In this document: one piece after another, positions 32,332 to 40,626 of the stretch | How positions within the stretch are numbered: position 1 is the stretch's first letter | Layout: every line of letters starts with the position of its first letter | Assembly (NCBI RefSeq): GCF_018139695.1 | Contig: NZ_JAGSOG010000002.1 | Coordinates: 1 to 64,000, forward strand | Source of the DNA: Actinospica durhamensis | Lineage (GTDB): Bacteria; Actinomycetota; Actinomycetes; Streptomycetales; Catenulisporaceae | Direction of reading: 5' to 3' | Length of the DNA: 64,000 nt | Notes under the pieces: generated by a model | What the model was told of the DNA's origin: nothing | What the model saw: only the letters and a program-made list of their open reading frames with translations | Databases searched by the model: none | Program-made: the position numbers and the translations under genes

Positions 32332-34896
32332 ATGAGTTTCAGTGCCACGCGACTCACTTGTTTCGCTCTGATATCCGCACTCGAAGAAGACCTCAGAAAC
32401 GAGATCAGGGCGAACGCCGGTCCGGCGGACGTCGAGCGGTTCCTGTCGCCCGATCGCTATGAGAAGGTGAAGACCCGCCGGGCCAAAGACCACGGACTCC
32501 ATCCGTCTCCCGGCCTGAGCTCACTCCTGCCGTATCTCGACTTCGCCGACAGCCACGAGCTGATGATGAAGCTCAAGAAGGACGTCCCGGCGGAGCTTCG
32601 CGAGCCCCTCGCCCAGCTCGACAAGAGCATGGCCAAGCTGGTGGACATCAGGAACCGGGTCGCCCATACCCGGCCGATGGAGATCGACGACCTGCCCTTC
32701 GTCCTGGATCTCGCCGAAGAGATCGTGCGGCGGCGCTCCGATCGTTGGGAGAACCTCGCCACGACGCTCGAGCATCTGAGCCAGGATCCCGCCTATGTGC
32801 TCGGCCTGAAGATCGACCTCACCACGGACCCGGACCCCTCACCGCAGCACAACCTGCCGGTACCGGACTTCGACGAGACCGGGTTCTTCGGCCGGCAGAA
32901 AGAGCTGGCCCGGATCAAGAAGGCCGTCAAAGGGGCCTATCCGGTCGTCTCGATCCTGGGCGACGGCGGCGTGGGAAAGACCTCAATCGCGTTGAAGGTG
33001 GCCTACGACCTGCTGGACGACAAGGACCAGAGGTTCGACGCGCTGGTGTGGGTGACGGCCAAGGCCACCGTGTTGACGGTGAACGAGATCATCCGCATCA
33101 ACGACGCGATCGAGAGTTCTCTCGGACTGTTCGCCGGCGCCGCCGCTCAACTCGGGGCTCAGGGATCCGGGGAGAGCATGATCGACGAGGTGCTCTCCTA
33201 CCTCGAGCACTTCAAGATCCTGCTCATCCTCGACAACCTGGAGACCGTGCTCGACAGCCGTCTGCGCGAATTCCTGCTTGATCTGCCCCTCGGCAGCAAG
33301 GTCATCGTGACCAGTCGCATCGGCTTGGGCATCGAGAACCCGGTGTCGCTCTCGCCGTTGTCGGTCGAGGACTCCGTACGGCTGCTGCGAGCCCTGGCGC
33401 GCACGCGCGGGGTGCGGGCGCTGGACCGCATCGGCCAGGACAAGGCTGCCGAGCTCGTGAGTGCGATGAACGGCCACCCGGCCTATATCAAGTGGTTCGT
33501 CTCCGGGGTGCAGGCAGGCCGGCGCCCGGAGGAACTGCTCTCGAGTAACGACCTGCTCCTGGACTACTGCATGTCCAACGTCTACGAGTTTCTCACCGAC
33601 GAGGCACCGCAGATCCTGAAGTCCATGCAGGTGCTGCCGGGCATCCGGGGACAGGCCGAACTCGCGTTCCTGAACGACTACTCGGCCGCCAAGATCCAGA
33701 CGTCGCTGCTGTCGCTGCTCACGACCAATTTCGTGCAGATGCAGACCAGCAGCATCGGGCAGAGCCTGGAGAGCTCCTACGAGCTGACCGACTTCGGGCG
33801 CCAGTACCTGGAGAAGCGCCATCCCGTCGACGCTGCGACCCGCACGTTCTTCCTCGAGCGCAGCAGAACCCTCATGAGCCTTGGCGCGACCATCCGGGCT
33901 GAGGCGTCGGCCTCACCGTACGACCCGCGGACGATCGACATCCGCGGCGTAGGGGATTTCAGCGTCGCGCGCCTGCTGCGGGATGCGCTGAGCAGCCACG
34001 ACAACGGCCAGACGGATCGCGGCCTGGAGCTGTGCCGAGAAGCCCAGCGCTTGGCGCCGGGCTACTACGAGGCCTGGCGAGTCGAGGGATTCATCCAGAC
34101 GGAGCGCTCGGACTACGCGGCCGCGTTGGCCTGCTACGAGCGGGCCCACGAGCTGGTGCAGGGCCCCGGACCGGTCAACTTCTTCTTCGGATCGTTCTTG
34201 ATCGAAGAGGGAGGTGACCCGGCGCGGGGGCTGGCTCTGCTGCAGAACTCGGCGCCGGCGGATGACGTGCATCCCGTCGTGGCCACCCAGATCGCCTGGG
34301 CTCATCTCCAGCTGCGCGACTACCGTGCCGCCGGCGAGCGGGCGTCGCTGGCCCTGACTCTGCGCCCGATCACGCCCGGCGAGGCCATCAGCGCTCTCAC
34401 TATCGGCCTGCGCTCGATCTTCTACGAGGCGCGATTCCAGGCCGAGCAACTGGAGCTGTCCCAGTGCCTGAGCGAGGTCGAATCCGCCGTTGCCATCGCG
34501 GCGCTGATCCGAGTGGAACTCCTGGCCGGCGAGCCCGCGGACCGGCTTCTGCAGCTCGTCGAGCTCGTGCAGGACGAGCGGGACAAGCTGCCGGACGGCG
34601 ATCCGCTCAGCACCGTCGCGGACGAGCTGGTCGCCAAGATCCGCGATCGGATCCGGTGCGTCGAGCCGGACCTGCTCAGCCGCCGGATCGGGGTGTTGAA
34701 GAACCGGGTGGCCGACAAGTACTTCGGATTCATCTCCAGTTGGGGTGCGGACTACTTCTTCCACTTCAACGACCTGGAGCAGGCGTCGGATTGGGAATTC
34801 CTGGCCGCGGGCGTGCCGGTCGCCTTCTTCCCCACAGCCAGGAACCTGCGCGGCGAACGCGCCGAACGCGCTACCACCGTCCGGTGGCTCGGGTGA
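32332..34896 (+). CDS. HEPN-STAND ATPase-TPR-cold-shock-domain protein
   Basis: This 854-aa multidomain protein looks like a STAND immune or stress switch. Residues 1-160 are helical and carry RNRVAH (107-112), the Rx4H motif of HEPN ribonucleases. An NB-ARC-like ATPase follows: FGRQKEL (186-192), Walker A GDGGVGKTS (210-218), Walker B ILLILDN with Asp301, GSKVIVTSR (321-329) and GHP (381-383). Residues about 550-690 form TPR-like helical repeats. Residues 786-851 align with cold-shock domains: IGVLK, RNP1-like KYFGFI (796-801), RNP2-like YFFHF (808-812), and G/AERATTV. The ATG follows GGGGAGGGG. A likely reading is that the C-terminal part senses nucleic acid, the ATPase oligomerises, and HEPN cleaves RNA. 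Domains are seen; the mechanism is inferred. Confidence 0.8.
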   Translation: MSFSATRLTCFALISALEEDLRNEIRANAGPADVERFLSPDRYEKVKTRRAKDHGLHPSPGLSSLLPYLDFADSHELMMKLKKDVPAELREPLAQLDKSMAKLVDIRNRVAHTRPMEIDDLPFVLDLAEEIVRRRSDRWENLATTLEHLSQDPAYVLGLKIDLTTDPDPSPQHNLPVPDFDETGFFGRQKELARIKKAVKGAYPVVSILGDGGVGKTSIALKVAYDLLDDKDQRFDALVWVTAKATVLTVNEIIRINDAIESSLGLFAGAAAQLGAQGSGESMIDEVLSYLEHFKILLILDNLETVLDSRLREFLLDLPLGSKVIVTSRIGLGIENPVSLSPLSVEDSVRLLRALARTRGVRALDRIGQDKAAELVSAMNGHPAYIKWFVSGVQAGRRPEELLSSNDLLLDYCMSNVYEFLTDEAPQILKSMQVLPGIRGQAELAFLNDYSAAKIQTSLLSLLTTNFVQMQTSSIGQSLESSYELTDFGRQYLEKRHPVDAATRTFFLERSRTLMSLGATIRAEASASPYDPRTIDIRGVGDFSVARLLRDALSSHDNGQTDRGLELCREAQRLAPGYYEAWRVEGFIQTERSDYAAALACYERAHELVQGPGPVNFFFGSFLIEEGGDPARGLALLQNSAPADDVHPVVATQIAWAHLQLRDYRAAGERASLALTLRPITPGEAISALTIGLRSIFYEARFQAEQLELSQCLSEVESAVAIAALIRVELLAGEPADRLLQLVELVQDERDKLPDGDPLSTVADELVAKIRDRIRCVEPDLLSRRIGVLKNRVADKYFGFISSWGADYFFHFNDLEQASDWEFLAAGVPVAFFPTARNLRGERAERATTVRWLG

Positions 34897-35050
34897 CCCC
34901 GCCACCCCGGGGCGAGAACGCCTTGGCCCCGGGGCGCCCCCGGCGGTAGCTCACCCTCGCGTACTGCTTGAACGCGCTCTCGTCGGTCACGCCAAAAATC
35001 CCCACGGCGACGCTGCCCGCGCCCTGATCGCCCGGCTCGGCAGTGATCGC

Positions 35051-35623
35051 CTAGAAGATCAGGTCGAGCTGGGCGTTGAGGATGTCCAGGGCCTGTTGCC
35101 GGCTGTAGACGCCGAACAGGACGGGCCAGCGCAGTCCTTCGACGACGCTGACGAGGTGTCTGGCCGCCTGGCCGACGTCGTGGCCGGGCAGGGCGTCGGC
35201 GAGTTGGCGCACGACGAAGTCGGTGAGGTTGGTGTAGGCCTCGGCGGCCAGGTCGCGGGTCTCTTCGTCCACGCAGGCGCGGCTGATCAGCCCGGCCCAC
35301 ACGCGGGCGGCGTCGCGGCCGGCTTCGTCGAGGGGGAGCAGCAGGGTGCACAGGAGCTCGAAGCCCGCGCGGGGGGTGGCCGGGTCGGGTGCGGCGCCGA
35401 GGGCGAGGACGCGTTGGACCAGCCGGGCGTGGTTCTGGGCGAGGGCGAAGGCGAGCATCTCGGCCTTGGTGGTGAAGTAGTGCTGCACGGCGCCGGGGGA
35501 GACGCCGGCCTCGGCGGCGACGGTCCGCACGCTCGCGGCCTCGACACCGCGGGTGGCGATCAGGCGCAGGACGGCGTCGGCGATGTGGCGGCGGCGCTCG
35601 TCGTGGTCGACCCGCTTGGGCAT
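35051..35623 (-). CDS. TetR-family transcriptional regulator
   Basis: The 190-aa protein has a TetR helix-turn-helix (VRTVAAEAGVSPGAVQHYFTTKAEML, about 33-58) and a variable ligand domain with a C-terminal AcnR/BetI-like helix pattern. I start it at ATG 35623 (MPKRVDHDERRR). A further in-frame ATG at 35716 would run through the operator and is unlikely. It is divergent from an alpha/beta hydrolase gene across a palindromic control region and probably represses both. Confidence 0.85.
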   Translation of the reverse strand: MPKRVDHDERRRHIADAVLRLIATRGVEAASVRTVAAEAGVSPGAVQHYFTTKAEMLAFALAQNHARLVQRVLALGAAPDPATPRAGFELLCTLLLPLDEAGRDAARVWAGLISRACVDEETRDLAAEAYTNLTDFVVRQLADALPGHDVGQAARHLVSVVEGLRWPVLFGVYSRQQALDILNAQLDLIF

Positions 35624-35646
35624 CCGGCGTGGCTCCCCTCGGTTTG

Positions 35647-35698
35647 GCAATACGATCGTATCGTATAGACTCCGCTTTTGACGGTACGAGCGTATTGC
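35647..35698. promoter_or_regulatory. TetR operator region between divergent genes
   Basis: The region holds a perfect 12-bp palindrome ATACGATCGTAT (35650-35661) overlapping a third TCGTAT. A related element GTACGAGCGTAT follows (35685-35696). The outermost GCAATACG (35647-35654) and CGTATTGC (35691-35698) are exact inverse complements. TTGACG at 35678-35683 is a possible -35 for the hydrolase gene. The layout is typical of TetR autoregulation. Confidence 0.6.
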
Positions 35699-35718
35699 AT
35701 CAGTGAGGGAGGTCACCG

Positions 35719-36573
35719 GTGAACAGCGGCATCGCGCGCAACGGGGACGTCGAGATCGCCTACGAGGACTTCGGCACGCCCGGCGGAAAGCCCCTGCTGC
35801 TGATCAGCGGGCTGGACGAGCAGATGGTCAGCTCCTGGCCGGACGGGTTCTGCCGCGCGCTGGCGGACGCGGGCCTGCACGTAGTGCGCTACGACAACCG
35901 GGACTCGGGCCTCTCGACCCACTTCACCGGCAGGAAGCAGGCCTACGCCGAGGCGGACATGGTCGAGGACATGATGGCGGTCCTGGACGCACTCGGCTGG
36001 GACACGGCGAACCTGGTCGGGCTGTCGATGGGCGGCGGACTCGCCCAGTACGCCGCGATGTGGCACCCCGAGCGCATCAGGACCCTGGCCGCGATCTCCT
36101 CGATCCCGCAGGACGGCGACCTGGCCCGGCTCATGCTGCGTTACATGCGCCTGTTCCCCGGCCCGTTCAAGCTCGCCTTCCGCCGCTACGGGCAGAGCCC
36201 CGAGGAGCAGCAGCGGATGCTGCGCGACGTGCTGCACCTGACCGAGGCCAAGAGCCTGCCGCTCGAGCAGGACTGGGTGCGCGAGGCCGCGGCCGAGTCC
36301 TTCCGCCGCCACCGCCCCGACCGCCACGCCCGCACCCGCCAGATCGCCGCTGGCCGCGGCGTGCGGCGGCCGCCCGGCGGCATCTCCCGCATCACCGCGC
36401 CCGTGCTGGTCCTCAGCGGCGACGAGGACCCGCTGGTCAAGCCCACCGCCGGACCGAAGCTCGCCGAGATAGTGGCGAACGGCCGGTTCGTCTCGATCCC
36501 GCGGATGGGCCACAAGTTCGCCGCGCCACTGTGGCCGCGGCTGGTCGCCGAGATCGTGAGGCACGTCGTCTGA
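35719..36573 (+). CDS. Alpha/beta hydrolase (esterase-like)
   Basis: The 284-aa alpha/beta hydrolase has the nucleophile elbow GLSMGG, an acid residue in LSGDEDPLV, and the catalytic His in RMGHKFA near the C terminus. The N-terminal IAYEDFGTPGGKPLLLISG and YDNRDSGLST are typical of the proline-iminopeptidase/RdmC-type branch. The substrate is unknown. The GTG start at 35719 follows GAGGGAGG. Divergent from the TetR gene, it is probably de-repressed by a small lipophilic ligand that the hydrolase degrades. Confidence 0.85.
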   Translation: MNSGIARNGDVEIAYEDFGTPGGKPLLLISGLDEQMVSSWPDGFCRALADAGLHVVRYDNRDSGLSTHFTGRKQAYAEADMVEDMMAVLDALGWDTANLVGLSMGGGLAQYAAMWHPERIRTLAAISSIPQDGDLARLMLRYMRLFPGPFKLAFRRYGQSPEEQQRMLRDVLHLTEAKSLPLEQDWVREAAAESFRRHRPDRHARTRQIAAGRGVRRPPGGISRITAPVLVLSGDEDPLVKPTAGPKLAEIVANGRFVSIPRMGHKFAAPLWPRLVAEIVRHVV

Positions 36574-36704
36574 CTCGCGACGCGGGCTTCACCGGCGTCG
36601 TACGCGCCATCCGCGTGGGCTACCAACCGGTCGGCGTCGGACGCGTCGTCAGGATCGTTCGACGGCCCGGAGTCGCCCCTCGCCCGACCGTGCATGCGGG
36701 ATGA

Positions 36705-36718
36705 TTGAATCTGTTCAA
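36705..36718. promoter_or_regulatory. Putative rhamnose-regulon operator upstream of the LacI gene
   Basis: TTGAATCTGTTCAA is a 14-base inverted repeat with five-base arms. Its TGAA-N4-TTCA core also occurs twice at the rhaI promoter (45364 and 45453). It lies 46 bases before the LacI start, suiting autoregulation. Confidence 0.45.
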
Positions 36719-36763
36719 CCCGGGTGTCGGGAGTAAAGAAGGGTCAGGAGGCGGACGCGCGCG

Positions 36764-37774
36764 GTGGTCGGCATCAAGGAGGTCGCGCGGGCGGCGGGCG
36801 TGTCGATCGGCACGGTCTCGAACGTCTTGAACCGGCCTGAGGCCGTGAGCGAGGAGACCCGGCTGCGGGTGCAGTCGGTGATCACCAGCCTCGGCTACGT
36901 CCGCAGCGAGTCGGCCCGCCAGCTGCGCGCCGGGTCGAGCCGCATCATGGCCGTGCTGGTGCTCGACATCCGCAACCCGTTCTTCGTCGACGTCGCCTCC
37001 GGCGCCGAGCGCGCGGCCCGTGAGGCCGGGCTCGGGGTGATGGTGTGCAACAGCGGGCAGAGCGCGCAGGACGAAGCCGACTACCTGGCCCTGTTCGCCG
37101 AACAGCGCGTGCGCGGCGTCCTGCTCACGCCGGTCGACGGCTCCGGCCGAGACCTGGCCGCGCTGCGCGCGCAGGGGATCGCGCACATCCTGGTCGACCG
37201 GGCCGCGGCGAGCGAGGCGGTGTGCTCGGTCTCCGTGGACGACGTGGCCGGTGGACGTCTGGCCGCGCGGCATCTGGTCTCGACCGGGCACCGTTCGATC
37301 GCGTATGTCGGGGGTCCCTCCGGCCTCGACCAGGTCCGCGACCGCCGCGTCGGCGCACTGACCGTGCTCGAGGAGGCCGGGTTGGGCGAGGACGCGCTGG
37401 TCGAGGTCTCCGCCGTCGGTCTTGACGTGGCGGCCGGCCGCGACGCGGGCGCGCGACTGCTCGGCCTCGCGTCCCGGCCCACCGCCGTGTTCTGCGCGAA
37501 CGACCTGCTCGCGCTCGGCGTGCTGCAGGCGCTGTTCGCCGCGGGTGTCCGGGTGCCCGAGGACATCGCGCTGGTCGGCTACGACGACATCGAGTTCGCC
37601 GCCGCGGCCGCGGTCCCGCTCACCTCCGTGCGCCAGCCGGCGTTCGCGATGGGGCAGCAGGCCGCCGAGATGCTGATCGAGGAGACCGGGCCGCAGAGTG
37701 CGGCGCACCGCCACCGCCACGTCGTGCTGCAGCCGGAGCTGGTGGTGCGTCAGTCCAGCATGCGCGCCCGCTGA
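36764..37774 (+). CDS. LacI-family transcriptional regulator, candidate rhamnose regulator
   Basis: This 336-aa LacI protein has the helix-turn-helix IKEVARAAGVSIGTVSNVLN at its N terminus, the hinge ARQLRAGSS, and a full sensor domain (VLDIRNPFFVDVASG; FCANDLLALGVLQAL; RQPAFAMGQQAAEMLI). The GTG at 36764 gives the normal LacI N terminus. It converges on the last gene of the rha-lut operon, with 16 bases between stops. The shared operator motif makes it the best candidate repressor of that operon, with a rhamnose derivative as inducer. Confidence 0.85.
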   Translation: MVGIKEVARAAGVSIGTVSNVLNRPEAVSEETRLRVQSVITSLGYVRSESARQLRAGSSRIMAVLVLDIRNPFFVDVASGAERAAREAGLGVMVCNSGQSAQDEADYLALFAEQRVRGVLLTPVDGSGRDLAALRAQGIAHILVDRAAASEAVCSVSVDDVAGGRLAARHLVSTGHRSIAYVGGPSGLDQVRDRRVGALTVLEEAGLGEDALVEVSAVGLDVAAGRDAGARLLGLASRPTAVFCANDLLALGVLQALFAAGVRVPEDIALVGYDDIEFAAAAAVPLTSVRQPAFAMGQQAAEMLIEETGPQSAAHRHRHVVLQPELVVRQSSMRAR

Positions 37775-37790
37775 TCTTCGGGACGGGGCC

Positions 37791-38402
37791 CTAGCCCAGC
37801 AGGACGACGTCGAGCCGGCGCGGGCCGTGGACGCCTTCGACGCGGTCGAGTTCGATGTCGCTGGTGGCCGACGGCCCGGAGATCCAGGTGAGCGGACGCG
37901 CCGGATCCAGGCGGCCGAGCGCCTGCGGCAGCGAGAGCACCACATCGCCGGCCGTGCGCACCACGCAGATGTGGTGGTCCGGGATCAGCGTCAGCACGCG
38001 ACGGCCCTGCCCCGCTCCGCCGTCCAGGACCAGCGTCCCGGTCTCGGCGATCGCCACCGCGCAGGTCGTGAGCACGGCGTCGGCAGAATCGAGCGTGGCG
38101 GGGGTGAGCGGCGGGTCGTCGCAGAGTACGTCGAGCCCGGCGGGGATCCAGTGAGCTGTCAGCCCGGGCGGTGCGACCAGGCGTGTACCCGTCAGCAGGT
38201 CGGCGATCAGCGGCGCCAGCTGCGCGTCGCTGCCGCAGCGGTGGACGTGGGCGCGGTAGTCGGTCAGGTGTTCCGCCAAGAGGTCGACGGCTCGGCCTGC
38301 CGGAGTGTGGGTCTCGGCGTAGTCTCGCTCCACGGATGCGGGTTCGGGCGCTGTCTCGGTCGCGGCGCGGATACGGGCGAGGATCTGTTCGCGGGAACTC
38401 AC
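37791..38402 (-). CDS. lutC: LutC, LUD-domain subunit of L-lactate oxidation
   Basis: The 203-aa protein is a LUD-domain protein with SADAVLTTCAVAIAETGTLVLDGG and LTLIPDHHICVVRTADVV-like strands (here TAGDVVLSLPQAL). LutABC oxidises L-lactate to pyruvate in the cytosol. It starts with GTG two bases after the lutB stop and closes the rha-lut operon. Confidence 0.9.
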   Translation of the reverse strand: MSSREQILARIRAATETAPEPASVERDYAETHTPAGRAVDLLAEHLTDYRAHVHRCGSDAQLAPLIADLLTGTRLVAPPGLTAHWIPAGLDVLCDDPPLTPATLDSADAVLTTCAVAIAETGTLVLDGGAGQGRRVLTLIPDHHICVVRTAGDVVLSLPQALGRLDPARPLTWISGPSATSDIELDRVEGVHGPRRLDVVLLG

Positions 38403-38404
38403 GG

Positions 38405-39874
38405 CTACTCCCCGCTCATCTCAGAGGTGTGGTTCGCCTTCCACCAGTCGCGGAAGGGTCGGGCCGGGAAGTCCGGCAGGTCGCGGCTCTCGCTCCATCC
38501 TTTCGCGGGCCCGAGCGGAAGCGTGCGCGGATGCAGGGCGCGGGTCTTTGCCGCGGCGCGCTCGACGGCGGCGAGCGCGCCGGGGTGGTCGAGCAGCCAG
38601 GTCGCACCTCGCATCCCGGCTCGCTCCAGCCGATGTCCCGAATTGTGTTCGGCGACCTGTTCGCGCAGGTGTACGAGTACTTCCGGGATGTCGATGGCGA
38701 CGGGGCACACTTCGTAACAGGCCCCGCACAGGCTCGAGGCGAACGGGAGTGAGGCCTCGACCGTGCCGCCTACCCCGGCCAGTTGCGGGGCGAGGATGGC
38801 TCCGATCGGCCCGGGGTAGACGCCGCCGTACGCGTGTCCGCCTGCGCGCTCGTAGACAGGGCAGACGTTCAGGCACGCCGAGCAGCGGATGCAGCGTAGG
38901 GCCTGCCGGCCGACCTCGTCGGCGAGCGTGGCGGTGCGGCCGTTGTCCAGCAGCACCAGGTGGAACTCCTTCGGCCCGTCGCCCCGGTGCGTGCCGGTCC
39001 ACATCGTCGTATACGGATTCATCCGTTCCGCCGTGGACGAGCGTGGCAGCAGCTGCAGGAAGACTTCGAGGTCCCGCCAGCTCGGCACGACCTTCTCGAT
39101 GCCGACGACGGAGATGAGGGTCTCGGGCAGGGTCAGGCACATGCGGCCGTTGCCTTCGGATTCGACCACGACCATGGTTCCGGTCTCGGCGACCATGAAG
39201 TTCGCCCCGGAGACGGCGACCTTGGCGCGCAGGAATTTCTCGCGCAGGTGCACGCGAGCTGCTTCGGCCAAGTCGGCCGGGCTGTCGGTGAGATCGGACG
39301 GTGCGGGGCGTCCGTAACGTGCCATCTGGGTGCGGAAGATCTCGCGGATCTCCCGGCGGTTGCGGTGGATGGCCGGGACCAGGATGTGCGAGGGCCGGTC
39401 CTGGCCGAGTTGGACGATGAGTTCGGCCAGGTCGGTCTCGTAGGCGGCGATGCCCGCGGCTTCGAGCGCCTCGTTGAGTCCGATCTCCTGGGTGGCCATG
39501 GACTTGACCTTGACGACCTCGGTGCTACCGGTGGCTCGGACGAGCGAGGTGACGATGCGATTGGCCTCGGCGGCGTCGGCGGCCCAGTGCACAGTTCCGC
39601 CCGCGGCGGTGACCTTCTCCTCGAGCTGCAGCAGGTACCGGTCGAGGTGGCGCAGCGTCTGATCCTTGATCCGCTTGCCGGCTTCACGCAGTCGCGGCCA
39701 GTCTTCGAGCTCGGCGACCGCGTCGGCGCGACGTGCGCGGATGGTGTGCGTGGCGCGGCGCAGGTTCGCGCGCAGTCGTGCGTCGTGCGTGGACGTGCGC
39801 GCCGCCTCGGGGAAGGCGGGCATGCCCAGGTAGACGCCGCCACTCAGGGTCTTGAGGGCACCGGGGGTGCTCAT
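38405..39874 (-). CDS. lutB: LutB, iron-sulfur LUD protein of L-lactate oxidation
   Basis: The 489-aa protein combines a LUD domain (VSGANFMVAETGTMVVVESEG without break; here noted at about 225-245) with two [4Fe-4S] ferredoxin-type clusters. The cluster motifs are CIRCSACLNVCPVYE and CGACYEVCPVAIDIP. It is the electron-transfer core of LutABC. The ATG at 39874 overlaps the lutA stop (ATGA). A Trp-rich C-terminal region (WLLDHPG; FRDWWKANH) follows the clusters, as in other LutB proteins. Confidence 0.92.
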   Translation of the reverse strand: MSTPGALKTLSGGVYLGMPAFPEAARTSTHDARLRANLRRATHTIRARRADAVAELEDWPRLREAGKRIKDQTLRHLDRYLLQLEEKVTAAGGTVHWAADAAEANRIVTSLVRATGSTEVVKVKSMATQEIGLNEALEAAGIAAYETDLAELIVQLGQDRPSHILVPAIHRNRREIREIFRTQMARYGRPAPSDLTDSPADLAEAARVHLREKFLRAKVAVSGANFMVAETGTMVVVESEGNGRMCLTLPETLISVVGIEKVVPSWRDLEVFLQLLPRSSTAERMNPYTTMWTGTHRGDGPKEFHLVLLDNGRTATLADEVGRQALRCIRCSACLNVCPVYERAGGHAYGGVYPGPIGAILAPQLAGVGGTVEASLPFASSLCGACYEVCPVAIDIPEVLVHLREQVAEHNSGHRLERAGMRGATWLLDHPGALAAVERAAAKTRALHPRTLPLGPAKGWSESRDLPDFPARPFRDWWKANHTSEMSGE

Positions 39875-40626
39875 ACCGCGGCTTCCTGTTCGGTGGACGC
39901 GAGGATCTCGGCGATGTGGACGGTCCGCAGCGGCGAGTCGGCGCGGCGCAGCATGCCGTCGAGGTGCATCAGGCAGGAGTTGTCGGCCCCGCAGAGCAGC
40001 TCGGCCCCGGTGGCCGCGGCATGTGCGATCTTGTCCGCGCCCATGGCCGCGGACACGTCCGGATTCTTGACCGCAAACGTCCCGCCGAAGCCGCAGCACT
40101 CCTCGGCTCCGGGCAGCTCCACGAGTCGCAGGCCCCTGACAGCCCGCAGCAGCCGGAGCGGGCGCTCGCCCAGCCCGAGCACGCGCAGGCCGTGGCAGGA
40201 GGGATGGTAGGTGACCGTGTGCGGGTAGTACGCGCCGATATCGACGACGCCGAGCACGTCGACGAGGAACTCGGTCAGCTCCACCACCCGCGGCGCGAGT
40301 TCGTCCGCGGCGTGCGTAAGCGCGTCTCCGCGGCCTTCGGCTCTCGCCTTGGCGCCGATGCGCGGGTAGTTCTCCCGCACCATCGCCACGCAGGACCCTG
40401 ACGGGGTGACCACGTAGTCGTAGCCGGCGAACGCGCGGGCCATCCTGTTCACGAGAGGCTCGGTCAGCCTGCGGTAGCCGGTGTTGTACTGCGGCTGCCC
40501 GCAGCAGGTTTGCGCGGCCGGGAAGTCGACCCGGACACCGAGCCGTTCGAGCAGGCGCACGGTGGCGATCGCGGTGTTCGGATACAGCGCGTCGTTGACG
40601 CAGGTGGCGAAGAGTGCGACGCGCAT
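39871..40626 (-). CDS. lutA: LutA, CCG-motif subunit of L-lactate oxidation
   Basis: This 251-aa protein carries the two cysteine-rich CCG domains that define LutA/GlcF-like subunits: TCCGQPQYNTG in the first half and ECCGFGGTF in the second, with further ligand cysteines in TPSGSCV and ADNSCLMHL. It overlaps both neighbours by ATGA, showing translational coupling between rhaB, lutA and lutB. Its job here is presumably to oxidise the L-lactate made from L-lactaldehyde. Confidence 0.92.
   Translation of the reverse strand: MRVALFATCVNDALYPNTAIATVRLLERLGVRVDFPAAQTCCGQPQYNTGYRRLTEPLVNRMARAFAGYDYVVTPSGSCVAMVRENYPRIGAKARAEGRGDALTHAADELAPRVVELTEFLVDVLGVVDIGAYYPHTVTYHPSCHGLRVLGLGERPLRLLRAVRGLRLVELPGAEECCGFGGTFAVKNPDVSAAMGADKIAHAAATGAELLCGADNSCLMHLDGMLRRADSPLRTVHIAEILASTEQEAAV

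Noticed and set aside
34897-35050. GC-rich CCCCGGGGC repeats after the STAND gene as a terminator
   Set aside because: The complementary pieces can pair in several registers, but no single convincing stem-loop stands out.
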